A DNA stretch of 64,000 bases. It comes from Nocardia bovistercoris. Lineage in GTDB: Bacteria > Actinomycetota > Actinomycetes > Mycobacteriales > Mycobacteriaceae. The stretch spans positions 819,359 through 883,358 of the forward strand of contig NZ_JADMLG010000001.1 of assembly GCF_015674855.1 (NCBI RefSeq), in the 5' to 3' direction. Each line of letters begins with the position of its first letter. Position 1 is the stretch's first letter. Positions 18,729 to 28,685 of this stretch are shown here, in pieces. The notes below the pieces were generated by a model. The model did no database searches, had not been told where the DNA came from, and saw only the letters and a list, made by a program, of their open reading frames with translations. A program made the position numbers and the translations under genes.

Positions 18729-20399
18729 GTGGATACGACTTCGGCGGCGGTCGCGTTCGTCGCTTCGTTGGTTCTCGCGCTCGCTCTCGTGCATGTTCCG
18801 TTGGGCGACTACATGTTTCGCGTCTACACCGGTGAGCGGCACACGCGGGCGGAGCGGGTGATCTATCGACTCGTCGGGGCGCGGCCCGAGGTGGAGATGA
18901 CCTGGCCGGTGTACGCGCGCAGTGTGCTGGCGTTCTCGGCGGTCGGCGTGCTGTTCCTGTTCTTCTTCCAGCTCGCGCAGGGACATCTGCCGTTGCGGTT
19001 GTCGGAGCCGGGCACCGAGATGACGGCCGATCTGGCGTGGAACACGGCGGTCAGTTTCGTCACGAACACCAACTGGCAGAACTACTCCGGGGAATCAACC
19101 CAGGGGCATCTGGTGCAGATGGCGGGGCTGGCGGTGCAGAATTTCGTGTCAGCGGCGGTCGGTATGGCGGTGGCGGTGGCGCTGGTGCGCGGATTCGTCC
19201 GCCGCCACACCGGTGAGCTCGGCAATTTCTGGGTGGACCTGGTGCGCGGCACCGTGCGCATCCTGTTGCCGATCGCGTTCGTGTTCGCGATCGTGCTGAT
19301 CGCGGGCGGCGTGATCCAGAACTTCCAGCTCAACGAGCAGCTCGCGCAGACTGTCGGCGGCGGAGCCGAGACGATCACCGGCGGTCCGGTGGCGAGCCAG
19401 GAGGCCGTCAAGCTGCTCGGCACCAACGGCGGCGGCTTCTACAACGCCAACTCCGCGCACCCGTTCGAGAATCCGACCGCGTGGACGAACTGGGTGCAGA
19501 TCTTCCTGCTGCTGGTGATCGCCTTCTCGCTGCCGCGCACCTTCGGGCGCATGGTCGGCAGCCGAAAACAGGGGTACGCGATCGTCGCGGTCATGGGCGC
19601 CATCGCGTTGGTCAGCGTGACGCTCACCAACCTGTTCCAGCTCCAGCACCACGGCACCGTTCCCAGCGCGGTCGGCGCGTCCATGGAAGGCGTCGAACAG
19701 CGTTTCGGCGTGGCGAATTCGGCGACCTTCGCGGCGGCGACCACCCTGACCTCCACCGGCGCCGTCGACTCGTTCCACGACTCGTACACCAGCCTCGGCG
19801 GCGCGATGACCCTGTTCAATATGCAGCTCGGCGAGATCGCTCCCGGCGGAACGGGTTCCGGGCTGTACGGCATGCTCGTGGTCGCGATCATCACGGTCTT
19901 CGTTGCGGGACTGATGGTGGGGCGGACGCCGGAATACCTCGGCAAGAAGATCACGCCGCGCGAAATCAAGCTCGCCGCGGCGTATTTCCTGGTCACCCCG
20001 CTGATCGTGTTGGTCGGCACCGCGGTGTCGATGGCGATGCCCGGCCAACGCGCGAGCATGCTCAACAGCGGACCGCACGGACTCTCGGAAGTGCTCTACG
20101 CGTTCACCTCCGCCGCCAACAACAACGGCTCCGCGTTCGCGGGGCTGACCGGCAATACCGAATGGTTCAACACCGCGCTCGGGTTGGCCATGGTCTTCGG
20201 CCGTTTCCTGCCGCTGATCTTCGTGCTCGCGCTCGCGGGCGCGCTGGCGCGGCAGGGCTACACCCCCACCTCGGCAGGCACCCTGCCCACGCACCGGCCG
20301 CAGTTCGTCGGCATGGTCGTGGGCGTCGCGGTGATCCTGGTCGCACTCACCTTCCTGCCCGCGCTCGCGCTCGGGCCGCTCGCCGAAGGAATCCACTGA
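18729..20399 (+). CDS. kdpA: Potassium-transporting ATPase channel subunit KdpA
   Basis: This 556-residue polytopic membrane protein of about ten helices forms the K+-selective pore of the Kdp pump. Conserved filter-region motifs include [20 protein letters not shown] near residue 233, [10 protein letters not shown] near 114 and [14 protein letters not shown] near 460. The GTG start directly abuts the kdpF stop codon, with a G-rich leader inside kdpF. The gene belongs to the kdpF-A-B-C operon, with kdpB starting 1 nt after its stop. Confidence 0.96.
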   Translation: MDTTSAAVAFVASLVLALALVHVPLGDYMFRVYTGERHTRAERVIYRLVGARPEVEMTWPVYARSVLAFSAVGVLFLFFFQLAQGHLPLRLSEPGTEMTADLAWNTAVSFVTNTNWQNYSGESTQGHLVQMAGLAVQNFVSAAVGMAVAVALVRGFVRRHTGELGNFWVDLVRGTVRILLPIAFVFAIVLIAGGVIQNFQLNEQLAQTVGGGAETITGGPVASQEAVKLLGTNGGGFYNANSAHPFENPTAWTNWVQIFLLLVIAFSLPRTFGRMVGSRKQGYAIVAVMGAIALVSVTLTNLFQLQHHGTVPSAVGASMEGVEQRFGVANSATFAAATTLTSTGAVDSFHDSYTSLGGAMTLFNMQLGEIAPGGTGSGLYGMLVVAIITVFVAGLMVGRTPEYLGKKITPREIKLAAAYFLVTPLIVLVGTAVSMAMPGQRASMLNSGPHGLSEVLYAFTSAANNNGSAFAGLTGNTEWFNTALGLAMVFGRFLPLIFVLALAGALARQGYTPTSAGTLPTHRPQFVGMVVGVAVILVALTFLPALALGPLAEGIH

Positions 20400-20400
20400 C

Positions 20401-22530
20401 ATGTCAACCGCCGTCATAGCTGCGAGTACCGAACCGCGCGGACGCGACGTGGCACGCGGGGCGCTCGACCCCGCGATGCTGCTGACCTGCCTGCCCGAGG
20501 CGTTGCGCAAACTCGATCCGCGCGTCCTGTGGCGCAATCCGGTGATGCTTGTGGTCGAGGTCGGCGCGGCGTGGTCGACCGTCCTCGCCGTCGCCGATCC
20601 CACCTTCTTCGCGTGGTCGGTCGTGACTTGGCTGTGGCTGACCGTCCTGTTCGCGAACCTGGCCGAGGCGGTCGCCGAGGGACGCGGCAAGGCGCAGGCC
20701 GAGACACTGCGTAAGGCCAGAACCGACACCGTCGCACGCCGACTGACGGACTGGTCGCCCGGCGCCCGTGTGGTCGAGGAGCGAGTGCTCGCGCCCGAAC
20801 TGCGCCGCGGCGATCACGTCATCGTGGAAGCGGGCGAGCTCGTCCCCGGCGACGGCGATGTCGTCGAGGGCATCGCCGCGGTGGACGAATCCGCCATCAC
20901 CGGCGAATCCGCCCCGGTCATCAGGGAATCCGGCGGCGACCGTTCGGCGGTGACCGGCGGCACCACCGTGCTCTCGGACCGCATCGTGGTGCGCATCACC
21001 CAGGAACCGGGCGCGAGCTTCATCGACCGGATGATCGCGCTGGTCGAGGGCGCGAACCGGCAGAAGACCCCGAACGAGATCGCGCTGAACATCCTGCTCG
21101 CGGCGCTGACCGTCATCTTCGTCTTCGCGGTGGTCACCCTGCAGCCGATGGCGATCTTCGCCAAGTCGAACAATCCCGGCGTGCCGGACAGTCCGGCGCT
21201 CGACGCGCACGGCGTGACCGGCATCGTGATGGTGGCGCTGCTGGTGTGCCTGATCCCGACCACGATCGGCGCGCTGCTCTCGGCGATCGGCATCGCGGGC
21301 ATGGACCGGTTGGTGCGGCGCAATGTGCTGGCCATGTCGGGGCGCGCGGTCGAGGCCGCGGGCGATGTGAACACCTTGCTGCTCGACAAGACCGGCACCA
21401 TCACCCTCGGCAACCGCCGGGCTTCGGAGTTCGTGCCGGTGCCCGGGATCACCGACGACGAATTGATCGACGCGGCAAGACTTTCCAGTCTCGCGGACGA
21501 GACGCCCGAGGGTCGTTCCATCGTCGCCATCGCCCAACGGCCCGCGGGCGCGGGAGCTCCCGGCGCGCCGACCGGCGCGCACCCGGTGCCGTTCAGCGCA
21601 CAGACCCGCATGTCGGGCGTCGACTACCCCGACGGTCGCCTGCTGCGCAAGGGGGCGGCGAGCGCGGTCACCGAATGGGTTCGCACGCAAGGCGGTTCGG
21701 CGCCGGATCGGCTCGACGCGATCGTGGACGGCATAGCCGCTTCGGGCGGCACCCCGCTGGTCGTCGGCGAGGCCGTCGGCGATCACGCACGCGTGCTCGG
21801 CGTCATCCACCTGAAGGATGTGGTGAAGCAGGGCATGCGAGAACGCTTCGACGAGATGCGACGCATGGGCATCCGCACGGTGATGATCACCGGCGACAAT
21901 CCGTTGACCGCCGCGGCGATCGCCGAGGAGGCGGGCGTGGACGACTTCCTCTCCGAAGCGACCCCGCAGGACAAACTCGACCTCATCAAACGGGAACAGG
22001 CGGGCGGACGCCTGGTCGCGATGACCGGCGACGGCACCAACGACGCACCGGCGCTGGCGCAGGCCGACGTCGGCGTGGCCATGAACTCCGGCACCGCGGC
22101 GGCCAAGGAAGCGGGCAACATGGTCGACCTCGACTCGGATCCGACCAAGCTGATCGAGATCGTGGCGATCGGCAAACAGCTGCTCATCACCCGGGGCGCG
22201 CTGACCACCTTCTCCATCGCCAACGACATCGCCAAATACTTCGCGATCATTCCCGCGCTGTTCGTGAGCCTGTTCCCCGGGCTCGACCTGCTCAATGTGA
22301 TGCGACTGGCGAGCCCGCAGTCCGCGATCCTGTCGGCGGTGGTGTTCAACGCGCTGGTGATCGTCGCGCTCATCCCGCTGTCGCTGCGCGGGGTGCGCTA
22401 CCGGCCCGACAACGCCTCGGCGCTGCTGACCCGCAACCTCACGATCTACGGTCTCGGCGGCATCGTCGCGCCGTTCCTCGGCATCAAGATCATCGACCTC
22501 GTCGTCCACCTCCTTCCTGGGATGTCCTGA
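20401..22530 (+). CDS. kdpB: Potassium-transporting ATPase ATP-binding subunit KdpB
   Basis: This 709-residue P-type ATPase energises K+ uptake. Key motifs are the actuator TGES (near residue 167), phosphorylated Asp329 in LLDKTGTI, and the hinge/ion-site [20 protein letters not shown] (near 540), with helices before and after as in KdpB. It starts at ATG 20401, 1 nt after kdpA, and ends 1 nt before kdpC. Length and motifs are normal, so the pump's catalytic subunit appears intact. Confidence 0.97.
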   Translation: MSTAVIAASTEPRGRDVARGALDPAMLLTCLPEALRKLDPRVLWRNPVMLVVEVGAAWSTVLAVADPTFFAWSVVTWLWLTVLFANLAEAVAEGRGKAQAETLRKARTDTVARRLTDWSPGARVVEERVLAPELRRGDHVIVEAGELVPGDGDVVEGIAAVDESAITGESAPVIRESGGDRSAVTGGTTVLSDRIVVRITQEPGASFIDRMIALVEGANRQKTPNEIALNILLAALTVIFVFAVVTLQPMAIFAKSNNPGVPDSPALDAHGVTGIVMVALLVCLIPTTIGALLSAIGIAGMDRLVRRNVLAMSGRAVEAAGDVNTLLLDKTGTITLGNRRASEFVPVPGITDDELIDAARLSSLADETPEGRSIVAIAQRPAGAGAPGAPTGAHPVPFSAQTRMSGVDYPDGRLLRKGAASAVTEWVRTQGGSAPDRLDAIVDGIAASGGTPLVVGEAVGDHARVLGVIHLKDVVKQGMRERFDEMRRMGIRTVMITGDNPLTAAAIAEEAGVDDFLSEATPQDKLDLIKREQAGGRLVAMTGDGTNDAPALAQADVGVAMNSGTAAAKEAGNMVDLDSDPTKLIEIVAIGKQLLITRGALTTFSIANDIAKYFAIIPALFVSLFPGLDLLNVMRLASPQSAILSAVVFNALVIVALIPLSLRGVRYRPDNASALLTRNLTIYGLGGIVAPFLGIKIIDLVVHLLPGMS

Positions 22531-22531
22531 T

Positions 22532-23425
22532 ATGCGCACGTCCACATGGGCCCGACAGCATCTGGCGGCCTTGCGCGCCCTGCTCGTGCTGACCCTCATC
22601 ACCGGAATCGTCTATCCCGTCGCCGTTTTCGCGGTTGGCAGGCTCCCCGGCCTCAGTGACAAGGCGGACGGGTCACTGCTCGAGGTCGACGGGAAGGTGG
22701 TCGGCAGCAGCCTGATCGGGCAGCCCTTCATCGATGCGGAAGGTCACGCGCTGAGGCAGTACTTCCAGAGCAGGCCATCGGCAGCCGGTGACGGGTACGA
22801 CCCGCTGTCCACCTCGGCGTCCAACCTCGGCCCCGAGGACATCATCGACACCACCGTCGCCGGGAGCGCGACGACGAAACCGAGCCTGCTGAGCACCGTC
22901 TGCACCAGGAGCAAGCAGATCGCCGACCGCGAGGGTGTCGACGGCCGCCGCCCCTTCTGCACCCCGGATGGCCTCGGCGCCGTCCTGTCGGTACTCGGCC
23001 CGCGCGACGCCGACGGTGAGGTCACCCGCCCGATCGCGGTCTACAGCGTCAACGAACGGTGCGCCGAACATCCCGTGCCGTTCCTCGCGAGCTATCGCGG
23101 CGTCCCGGTGCGCTGCGCGGAGAACCCCGGCGGGTACCCGGAGGGCAGGATCGTCCCGATTCCGGGCGACGCGCCGACCGATCCCGCGGTACCCGCCGAC
23201 GCCGTCACCGCGAGCGGCAGCGGACTCGACCCGCACATCTCGCCCCGCTACGCCGACATCCAGGTGCGCCGGGTCGCCGATGCGCGCGGTATCACACCGG
23301 AACAGGTGCGCGCGCTGGTGCATGCGCACACCGCCGGACGACCGCTCGGCTTCCTCGGCGAACCCGCGGTCGACGTGGTCGCCCTCAATCTCGAACTCGA
23401 CCGACGCTTCCCGTTCCAAGGTTGA
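22532..23425 (+). CDS. kdpC: Potassium-transporting ATPase subunit KdpC with a large extracytoplasmic insertion
   Basis: KdpC has an N-terminal helix (residues ~15-37) and the standard core: DGSLLEVDGKVVGSSLIGQPF, YFQSRPSAAG, SASNLGP and the C-terminal TASGSGLDPHISP...ARGITPEQVRALV. The protein is 297 residues, against ~190-210 in most bacteria. The extra ~90 residues lie between SNLGP (residue 97) and VTASGSGLD (residue 225), and include cysteines at 124, 143, 177 and 195. The reading frame is continuous and both flanks match the family, so this is an insertion, not a frameshift. The insert sits on the outer side of the membrane and could form disulfides. Confidence 0.93.
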   Translation: MRTSTWARQHLAALRALLVLTLITGIVYPVAVFAVGRLPGLSDKADGSLLEVDGKVVGSSLIGQPFIDAEGHALRQYFQSRPSAAGDGYDPLSTSASNLGPEDIIDTTVAGSATTKPSLLSTVCTRSKQIADREGVDGRRPFCTPDGLGAVLSVLGPRDADGEVTRPIAVYSVNERCAEHPVPFLASYRGVPVRCAENPGGYPEGRIVPIPGDAPTDPAVPADAVTASGSGLDPHISPRYADIQVRRVADARGITPEQVRALVHAHTAGRPLGFLGEPAVDVVALNLELDRRFPFQG

Positions 23426-23482
23426 CCCGCCCACCTCGCCACCGGCATCGAAACGAGCAGCCGGCGTCACCGAGCGGTCACC

Positions 23483-24979
23483 TCACTTCAAACAACGATC
23501 CGGAGGCAGCAGGGTACTGCCGCACGGTTCGTTGCCGAATGCCCGCAACACTTCCGCGCCGACATTGTCGGTCAGATAATGCAGGAAACTCGCGCCGAGC
23601 GACCCCGCGGGCAGATCACCGTTGCTGTAGGCATACTCGACGCCCCACAGCGGATACTCCTCGGCGATGGCCCGCTCCCGACTCGCGGCGACGCCGCCGA
23701 TGGTCACGATCCGAACTTCGGCCCCGACCGCCGCCGCGTATTCGCTGTAGCCGATGGCGCCGGGCAGGTCGGCGACCGCTTTGTGCATCTCCTTGGTCGC
23801 GTCGGCCTCGCAGTAGGTCTGCCGCGTATTCCTGATGGCGATACAACTCTGATGCTCGCGCACGGGCTGGCCGCCGGGCATCAACCTGCTCTCGAAGATA
23901 TTGCGGGTACCCGAACCCGGCCGCCGATTGACCAGCACCACCGGCAGATTCGGTCCCCCGACCTGGCTCCAGTTCGTGATCTCCCCCCGGAACAGACCGC
24001 TGATCTGCGCCGGACTCAGATCGGCGACCCCGAGATCCTTGTTCACGATCACCGCGAACAGCGACAGCGCAAGCGGCCTCGGCACCAGTGTGGGATACGC
24101 CTTGCCCATCGGTCCGTCGCTGATCGTGAGCAGCTCAGGATTCGGCCCCGCGGCGGTCACCCGGTCGAGTCCGGCTTCGGTGCTGGAGAATTCGGAGGTG
24201 ATGCGCGCCCCCGCGCAGCGCTCGCTGTACTGTTCCGCGGCCTTCTCGAGCACCGATTCGAACGCCGATGAACCCACCACGGTGAGTTTGCCCGACGCGC
24301 AATCCAGCGGATTCGGCGACGGCTCGACCGCGGCCACCACGAATTGCACCACGATGACCGCGACCAGGAAGGCGATGAGCGCGAAGATCACGCGCGAGAC
24401 CCCGGTACGACTCTTCGTCTCGGTGACGTGTCCGCGCCGGATCGCGCCGACCAACTCCGGGTCCGGATACTCCCCCGATCCCTCGGACCGTTGCAGGATG
24501 GCCAGCACCTTGTAGTGGTCGCCGCGATTCAACGGCACCTTCGGCAGGTCGATGACCCCGATCCGACCACCGGTGTCCTGTCGCACGCTGATCCCGGACA
24601 GCGGGCCGAGACGATCCACCAGATCCTGATCGCTGAGCTCGGTCACCGCCATGCCGACCACCCGCCGCTGCGGAAAGCGCAGATGCAGTCCGACCCCGGG
24701 AACCGGCACGAGATAGTCCGATTCGTCGATCGTCGAGGTGCCGCTGTTCTCGATGCGCACCAGAACGATGGACAGGTCACGCAATTCGGCGTCGTTGGCC
24801 CGCAATTGGCTCAGCACACCGGGAAATACCGCCTCCACCTCACCGGTGACCGGCGTATCCATCTGCACGCGATAGCCGAGACGATGTCGCCCGACGAAAA
24901 CGAATTCCCACAGGAATGCGGCGATCGGTATCGCGATACCGACAAGCGCCAGAATTGTGTCGACCGGAATATCGCCCAC
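23483..24979 (-). CDS. Membrane-tethered PstS-like substrate-binding protein
   Basis: The protein has 498 residues. A hydrophobic segment at ~9-27 is followed by a ~170-residue beta-rich domain of unknown type, then a second helix (~199-222), then a periplasmic-binding-type domain to the end. The latter resembles PstS phosphate-binding proteins: LTVVGSSAFESVLEKAA, VNKDLGVADLSPAQISGLFRGEITNW, RPGSGTRNIFE and LPGAIGYSEY. No transport permease is adjacent, so a sensing or signalling role is possible. The GTG at 24979 was chosen because GGGGAGGG lies 9 nt upstream; an in-frame ATG lies at 25039. It converges with kdpC. Confidence 0.78.
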   Translation of the reverse strand: MGDIPVDTILALVGIAIPIAAFLWEFVFVGRHRLGYRVQMDTPVTGEVEAVFPGVLSQLRANDAELRDLSIVLVRIENSGTSTIDESDYLVPVPGVGLHLRFPQRRVVGMAVTELSDQDLVDRLGPLSGISVRQDTGGRIGVIDLPKVPLNRGDHYKVLAILQRSEGSGEYPDPELVGAIRRGHVTETKSRTGVSRVIFALIAFLVAVIVVQFVVAAVEPSPNPLDCASGKLTVVGSSAFESVLEKAAEQYSERCAGARITSEFSSTEAGLDRVTAAGPNPELLTISDGPMGKAYPTLVPRPLALSLFAVIVNKDLGVADLSPAQISGLFRGEITNWSQVGGPNLPVVLVNRRPGSGTRNIFESRLMPGGQPVREHQSCIAIRNTRQTYCEADATKEMHKAVADLPGAIGYSEYAAAVGAEVRIVTIGGVAASRERAIAEEYPLWGVEYAYSNGDLPAGSLGASFLHYLTDNVGAEVLRAFGNEPCGSTLLPPDRCLK

Positions 24980-25103
24980 CGGCTCGTGCCCTCCCCTGAA
25001 TTGAGCGCGGCGATTCGAGTCGCCGCGCGTGTCAACCATTCTGGGCCCGCGACTCCGGCCGACCCGATGCGGGGACGAATGTTCAGTGGGTGTTCACGTG
25101 TGA

Positions 25104-26171
25104 TCAACCGGCCTCGATGGCGCGAGTCCACTCCAGCAATCGGTCCAGCGGCCAGGTGTTCACGACTCGTTCCGGCGCAATGCCATTGGCGTGCGCCCGC
25201 TCGCATCCGTAACCCTGCCAGTCCAATTGGCCCGGCGCGTGCGCGTCGGTGTCGATGGCGAAGACACAGCCCATTTCCACGGCGAGACGAATCAGCCGCG
25301 ACGGCGGATCCCGGCGTTCGGGACGGCTGTTCACCTCGACGGCGGTACCGAATCGCCTGCACGCCTCGAAGACCACCTCGGCGTCGAAGGCCGATTCCGG
25401 GCGGGTGCCCCGATTGCCCTCGACCAGGCGGCCCGTGCAGTGTCCGAGCACATCCACATTCGGGTCGGCCACCGCGTACACCATCCGCTTGGTCATCGCC
25501 TCGGCGTCGGCGCGCAGCCCGGAATGCACGCTCGCCACCACGATGTCGAGCCGTTCCAGCAGGTCGGAGCGCTGATCGAGGGTGCCGTCGTCGAGGATGT
25601 CGACCTCGATGCCGGTCAGGACGCGGAACGGCGCCACGCGTTCGTTCAGTTCGGCCACCACGTCGAGTTGGCGCAGCAGCCGGTCCGCGGACAGCCCGTT
25701 GGCGACGGTCAACCGCGGCGAATGGTCGGTCAGCGCACAGTATTCGTGTCCGAGGGCGGCGGCGACGGCCATCATCTCCTCGATCGGGCTGCCGCCGTCG
25801 GACCAGTCCGAATGCGTGTGCAGATCCCCGCGCAACGCGGCGCGCACCGGTTTGCCTTCCGGCCCGATCGGTTGCGCCTGCCCGCGCAGCTCGACCAGAT
25901 AGTCCGGCACCGCACCGGAACAGGCCTGGTCGATCACGGCGGCCGTCTTCGGGCCGATGCCCGCGAGTTCCTGCCAACCTCGGGTGGCGCGGCGCCGCTC
26001 CCGCTCACGCTCCGGCAGCCGCGCCACGATATCGGCCGCCCGCCGGTACGCCTTGACCCGATGGGTCTGCGCGCGAGCGCGTTCCAGCCAGAATCCGATC
26101 TCGCGCAACGCCTCGACCGGACCCGGCGCTCCCGCCGGATCCGGCGCCGCGGTCGGATCCCGCTCGACCAC
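25104..26171 (-). CDS. PHP-domain phosphoesterase with helix-hairpin-helix N-terminus
   Basis: This 355-residue protein has a helical N-terminus with a helix-hairpin-helix core (ELAGIGPKTAAVIDQA, near residue 60). A PHP metal-dependent phosphoesterase domain follows, with GDLHTHSDWSDG near 105, TDHSPR near 140, ASVHSG near 205, GHCTGR near 235 and TDAHAPGQ near 310. This resembles the C-terminal half of bacterial polymerase X without the polymerase core. A DNA-end or DNA-repair phosphatase is likely; histidinol-phosphatase-like activity is an alternative. The GTG start overlaps the stop of the upstream reductase gene by 1 nt (TAGTG), so they are coupled. Confidence 0.85.
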   Translation of the reverse strand: MVERDPTAAPDPAGAPGPVEALREIGFWLERARAQTHRVKAYRRAADIVARLPERERERRRATRGWQELAGIGPKTAAVIDQACSGAVPDYLVELRGQAQPIGPEGKPVRAALRGDLHTHSDWSDGGSPIEEMMAVAAALGHEYCALTDHSPRLTVANGLSADRLLRQLDVVAELNERVAPFRVLTGIEVDILDDGTLDQRSDLLERLDIVVASVHSGLRADAEAMTKRMVYAVADPNVDVLGHCTGRLVEGNRGTRPESAFDAEVVFEACRRFGTAVEVNSRPERRDPPSRLIRLAVEMGCVFAIDTDAHAPGQLDWQGYGCERAHANGIAPERVVNTWPLDRLLEWTRAIEAG

Positions 26172-26767
26172 TATCGAATCCGGCTGTATTTCAGGAAGGC
26201 CACGCCGTCCTCGAAGATCCGGCTCGTGATCACCCGGAAACGCGCGGCGTCGGGCAGCCGCGCCCCGGCGCCGAACAGCCCGGTGCCGAACAGCGGTGTG
26301 CCGTTGCCGAGCACGATCGGATACAGCTTCAGGAAGATCTGATCGATCTCCGGCAGCAGCGTGTGCGCCAGCTCGCCGCCGCCGCACAGCCAGATCCCGA
26401 GCCCGGACTCCCGCTTGAGCGCGCGCACCTTCGGGAGCGGGTCACCGGGAATCAACTCGACCGCCGGGTCGGGATTGTCCGGCAATGTCGTCGACACCAC
26501 GTACTGCCGCAGATGCGCGTACGGACTCGACGTGCCGGTTTTGACCCCGAAATCGTGGGTCTTGCGGCCCATCAGCACGGTGTCGAAGCTCGCGTTGCGT
26601 TTGGTGATCCCGCGCGCCTGTCTGACCTCGGTCGGCAGGGTCTCCGGAAATTGCGCGGTGATCGCCGGACCGTGATCGCCGCCGACGGGGAAGAAATCGA
26701 CCGACCCGTCCTCGGTGGCGATGAAACCGTCGATCGTCGAGGCGACGTAGTAGGTGAGCTTGCGCAT
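26171..26767 (-). CDS. Dihydrofolate-reductase/RibD C-terminal family reductase
   Basis: This 198-residue protein has the RibD C-terminal (DHFR-like) fold: MRKLTYYVASTIDGFIA at the N-terminus, VLMGRKTHDFG near 62, GIWLCGGGELAHTLL near 122 and LYPIVLGNGTPLF near 148. Members reduce pyrimidine- or flavin-related substrates with NADPH, and the specific substrate is unknown. GGAAGGA precedes the ATG. The PHP gene follows in an overlapping arrangement. Confidence 0.88.
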   Translation of the reverse strand: MRKLTYYVASTIDGFIATEDGSVDFFPVGGDHGPAITAQFPETLPTEVRQARGITKRNASFDTVLMGRKTHDFGVKTGTSSPYAHLRQYVVSTTLPDNPDPAVELIPGDPLPKVRALKRESGLGIWLCGGGELAHTLLPEIDQIFLKLYPIVLGNGTPLFGTGLFGAGARLPDAARFRVITSRIFEDGVAFLKYSRIR

Positions 26768-26831
26768 AAGTCCTTCCTCGAACGGCCGGACCGGATTACC
26801 GACCGCCTAAGGAAACGGTAGCTCGCTCGGC

Positions 26832-27692
26832 TCAGCGTTGCCGGGGCTTACGCTGACAGCGCGGACACGAGTAGGAAGATCGGTTCATGAACCGCTCACG
26901 CACGATGGGCGCGCCGCAGCGCCGACACGGCTCGTCCTCGCGCCCGTAGACCGCGAGCGACCGCTCGAAATAGCCGGATCGCCCGTTGACGTTCACATAC
27001 AGCGCGTCGAACGAGGTGCCGCCCGCGTCGAGCGCTTCACCCATCACCGCGCGCACGTCGGTCAGCAGCGCGCGCAGCGCAGGTCTGCTCGCCCCGGATG
27101 CGGGCCGGTTGCCGTGCAGGCCCGACCGCCACAGCGCCTCGTCGGCGTAGATGTTGCCGATACCGGAGACCACCGTCTGATCGAGCAGGACGCGCTTGAT
27201 CTCGGACTGCCTGGCCCGCAGCGCCGACACGGCTGCCTCGGCGTCGAACAGCGGATCGAGCGGGTCGCGGGCGATGTGCGCGACCGGCTCGGGCACCAGC
27301 GCACCCGCCACCTCGACCAGCTGGGCCAACGCCCACCCGCCGAAGGTGCGCTGATCGACGAATCGCAGTTCCGCGCCGTCGTGCAGCGCGGCGCGGATGT
27401 GGGCGTGCTTCTCCACCGGGGCGGCGGCGGGCTGTACCAGCATCTGACCGCTCATCCCGAGATGCACGACGAGCGCGGTATCGGGCTCGTCGAAGGTCAG
27501 CCACAGGAATTTGCCGCGGCGGTGCGCCGACTCCACCCGGCGGCCGGTCAGCCGGGCCGCGAGATCGGTGGCGCCCTCGAGGTGGCGGCGCACCGAACGC
27601 GGATGGGTGATCGTCACCGACTCCACGGTGCGGCCGACCACGTGTTCGGCCAGCCCGCGCCGTACCACCTCGACTTCGGGAAGTTCGGGCAC
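26832..27692 (-). CDS. mutM: Formamidopyrimidine-DNA glycosylase
   Basis: This 286-residue bifunctional glycosylase/AP lyase removes 8-oxoguanine. The catalytic N-terminus is [13 protein letters not shown] (Pro after the initiator), the H2TH region is [20 protein letters not shown], and the C-terminal zinc finger shows two Cys pairs (CRRCGAP...CPRCQ). Translation starts at GTG 27692, 1 nt after the rnc stop. The mutM-rnc order is as in M. tuberculosis (fpg-rnc). Confidence 0.96.
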   Translation of the reverse strand: MPELPEVEVVRRGLAEHVVGRTVESVTITHPRSVRRHLEGATDLAARLTGRRVESAHRRGKFLWLTFDEPDTALVVHLGMSGQMLVQPAAAPVEKHAHIRAALHDGAELRFVDQRTFGGWALAQLVEVAGALVPEPVAHIARDPLDPLFDAEAAVSALRARQSEIKRVLLDQTVVSGIGNIYADEALWRSGLHGNRPASGASRPALRALLTDVRAVMGEALDAGGTSFDALYVNVNGRSGYFERSLAVYGREDEPCRRCGAPIVRERFMNRSSYSCPRCQRKPRQR

Positions 27693-27693
27693 C

Positions 27694-28416
27694 TCAGGCG
27701 TCGGCCGTCAACGCACGATAGGCCGCGCCCGCCGCCTTCTGTTCGGCTTCCTTCTTCGAGCGACCGACGCCCTTTCCGTACGGCGCTCCGCCGATCACCG
27801 TGGTCGCGGTGAATTCCTTGTCGTGATCGGGCCCGGTCGAGGTGATCTCGTAGGTGGGCACGCCGATACCGCGTTCGGCCGTGAGTTCCTGGAGGCTGGT
27901 CTTGAAGTCCAGGCCCGCGCCCATCCTCGGGCCGCGCTCCAGCAGATCCGCGAACAGCCGCAGCACCACCTCGCGCGCGACTTCGATGCCGTGCTCGAGA
28001 TGCACCGCGCCGAGCAGCGACTCCATGCCGTCGGCGAGGATGCTCGGCTTGTCGCGGCCGCCGGTGAGTTCCTCACCCTTGCCGAGAAGCAGGTGCACGC
28101 CGAGACCGCCCTCGCCGAGACCGCGCGCGACCTCGGCGAGCGCGTGCATGTTGACCACGCTCGCCCGCAGCTTCGCCAACTCGCCCTCGGACTTGTCGGG
28201 ATGCTCGTGGTAGAGCCGCTCGGTGATGCTCAGGCCGAGTACCGAGTCGCCGAGGAATTCCAGGCGCTCGTTGGTCGGCAGGCCGCCGTTCTCGTAGGCG
28301 TAGGACCGGTGCGTCAGCGCCAGGCGCAGCAGCTCCGGCCCGACGGCGACGCCGAGCGCCTCGAGTAGGCTCGTGTGCTCACCGGTCGAGCCGGCGACAT
28401 CCTTGCTGAGGGTCAC
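27694..28416 (-). CDS. rnc: Ribonuclease III
   Basis: This 240-residue enzyme cleaves double-stranded RNA in rRNA and mRNA processing. The signature [14 protein letters not shown] lies near residue 48, [13 protein letters not shown] near 125, and a double-stranded-RNA-binding domain fills ~165-238 with [18 protein letters not shown]. Translation starts at GTG 28416, just downstream of rpmF, in the operon sepIVA-DUF177-rpmF-rnc-mutM. Confidence 0.96.
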   Translation of the reverse strand: MTLSKDVAGSTGEHTSLLEALGVAVGPELLRLALTHRSYAYENGGLPTNERLEFLGDSVLGLSITERLYHEHPDKSEGELAKLRASVVNMHALAEVARGLGEGGLGVHLLLGKGEELTGGRDKPSILADGMESLLGAVHLEHGIEVAREVVLRLFADLLERGPRMGAGLDFKTSLQELTAERGIGVPTYEITSTGPDHDKEFTATTVIGGAPYGKGVGRSKKEAEQKAAGAAYRALTADA

Positions 28417-28438
28417 GTCGATAGCGGATCTCGGACCG

Positions 28439-28621
28439 TCAGACAGCGGAGGTGACCTGGCGGCCCTTGTAGGTGCCGCAGGACGGGCACGCGATATGCG
28501 GCAGGGTCTTCTCGCCGCAGGCGCGGTTCGGGCAGGTGATCAGGGTCGGCGCGGTGGCCTTCCACTGGCTGCGCCGCGACCTGGTGTTGGAACGGGACAT
28601 CCGGCGCTTGGGAACGGCCAC
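28439..28621 (-). CDS. rpmF: 50S ribosomal protein L32
   Basis: The 60-residue basic protein begins [20 protein letters not shown] and has the zinc-ribbon cysteines CPNRACG and [10 protein letters not shown], typical of bL32. Its place between DUF177 and rnc is the usual bacterial arrangement. Confidence 0.97.
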   Translation of the reverse strand: MAVPKRRMSRSNTRSRRSQWKATAPTLITCPNRACGEKTLPHIACPSCGTYKGRQVTSAV

Positions 28622-28685
28622 GACTTACTCTCCTCTGTCCTCGCGCACCTCGGCGTCGTTCTGCCGCGGCGGCTACTGGTTCTGG

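Noticed and set aside
20404..22602. Minus-strand open frame of ~730 codons opposite kdpB
   Set aside because: It is a His/Arg/Asp-rich shadow of kdpB, which is complete in the other strand.
22532..23425. KdpC enlarged by frameshift or gene fusion
   Set aside because: Both conserved ends are in one uninterrupted frame, and the extra part is internal.
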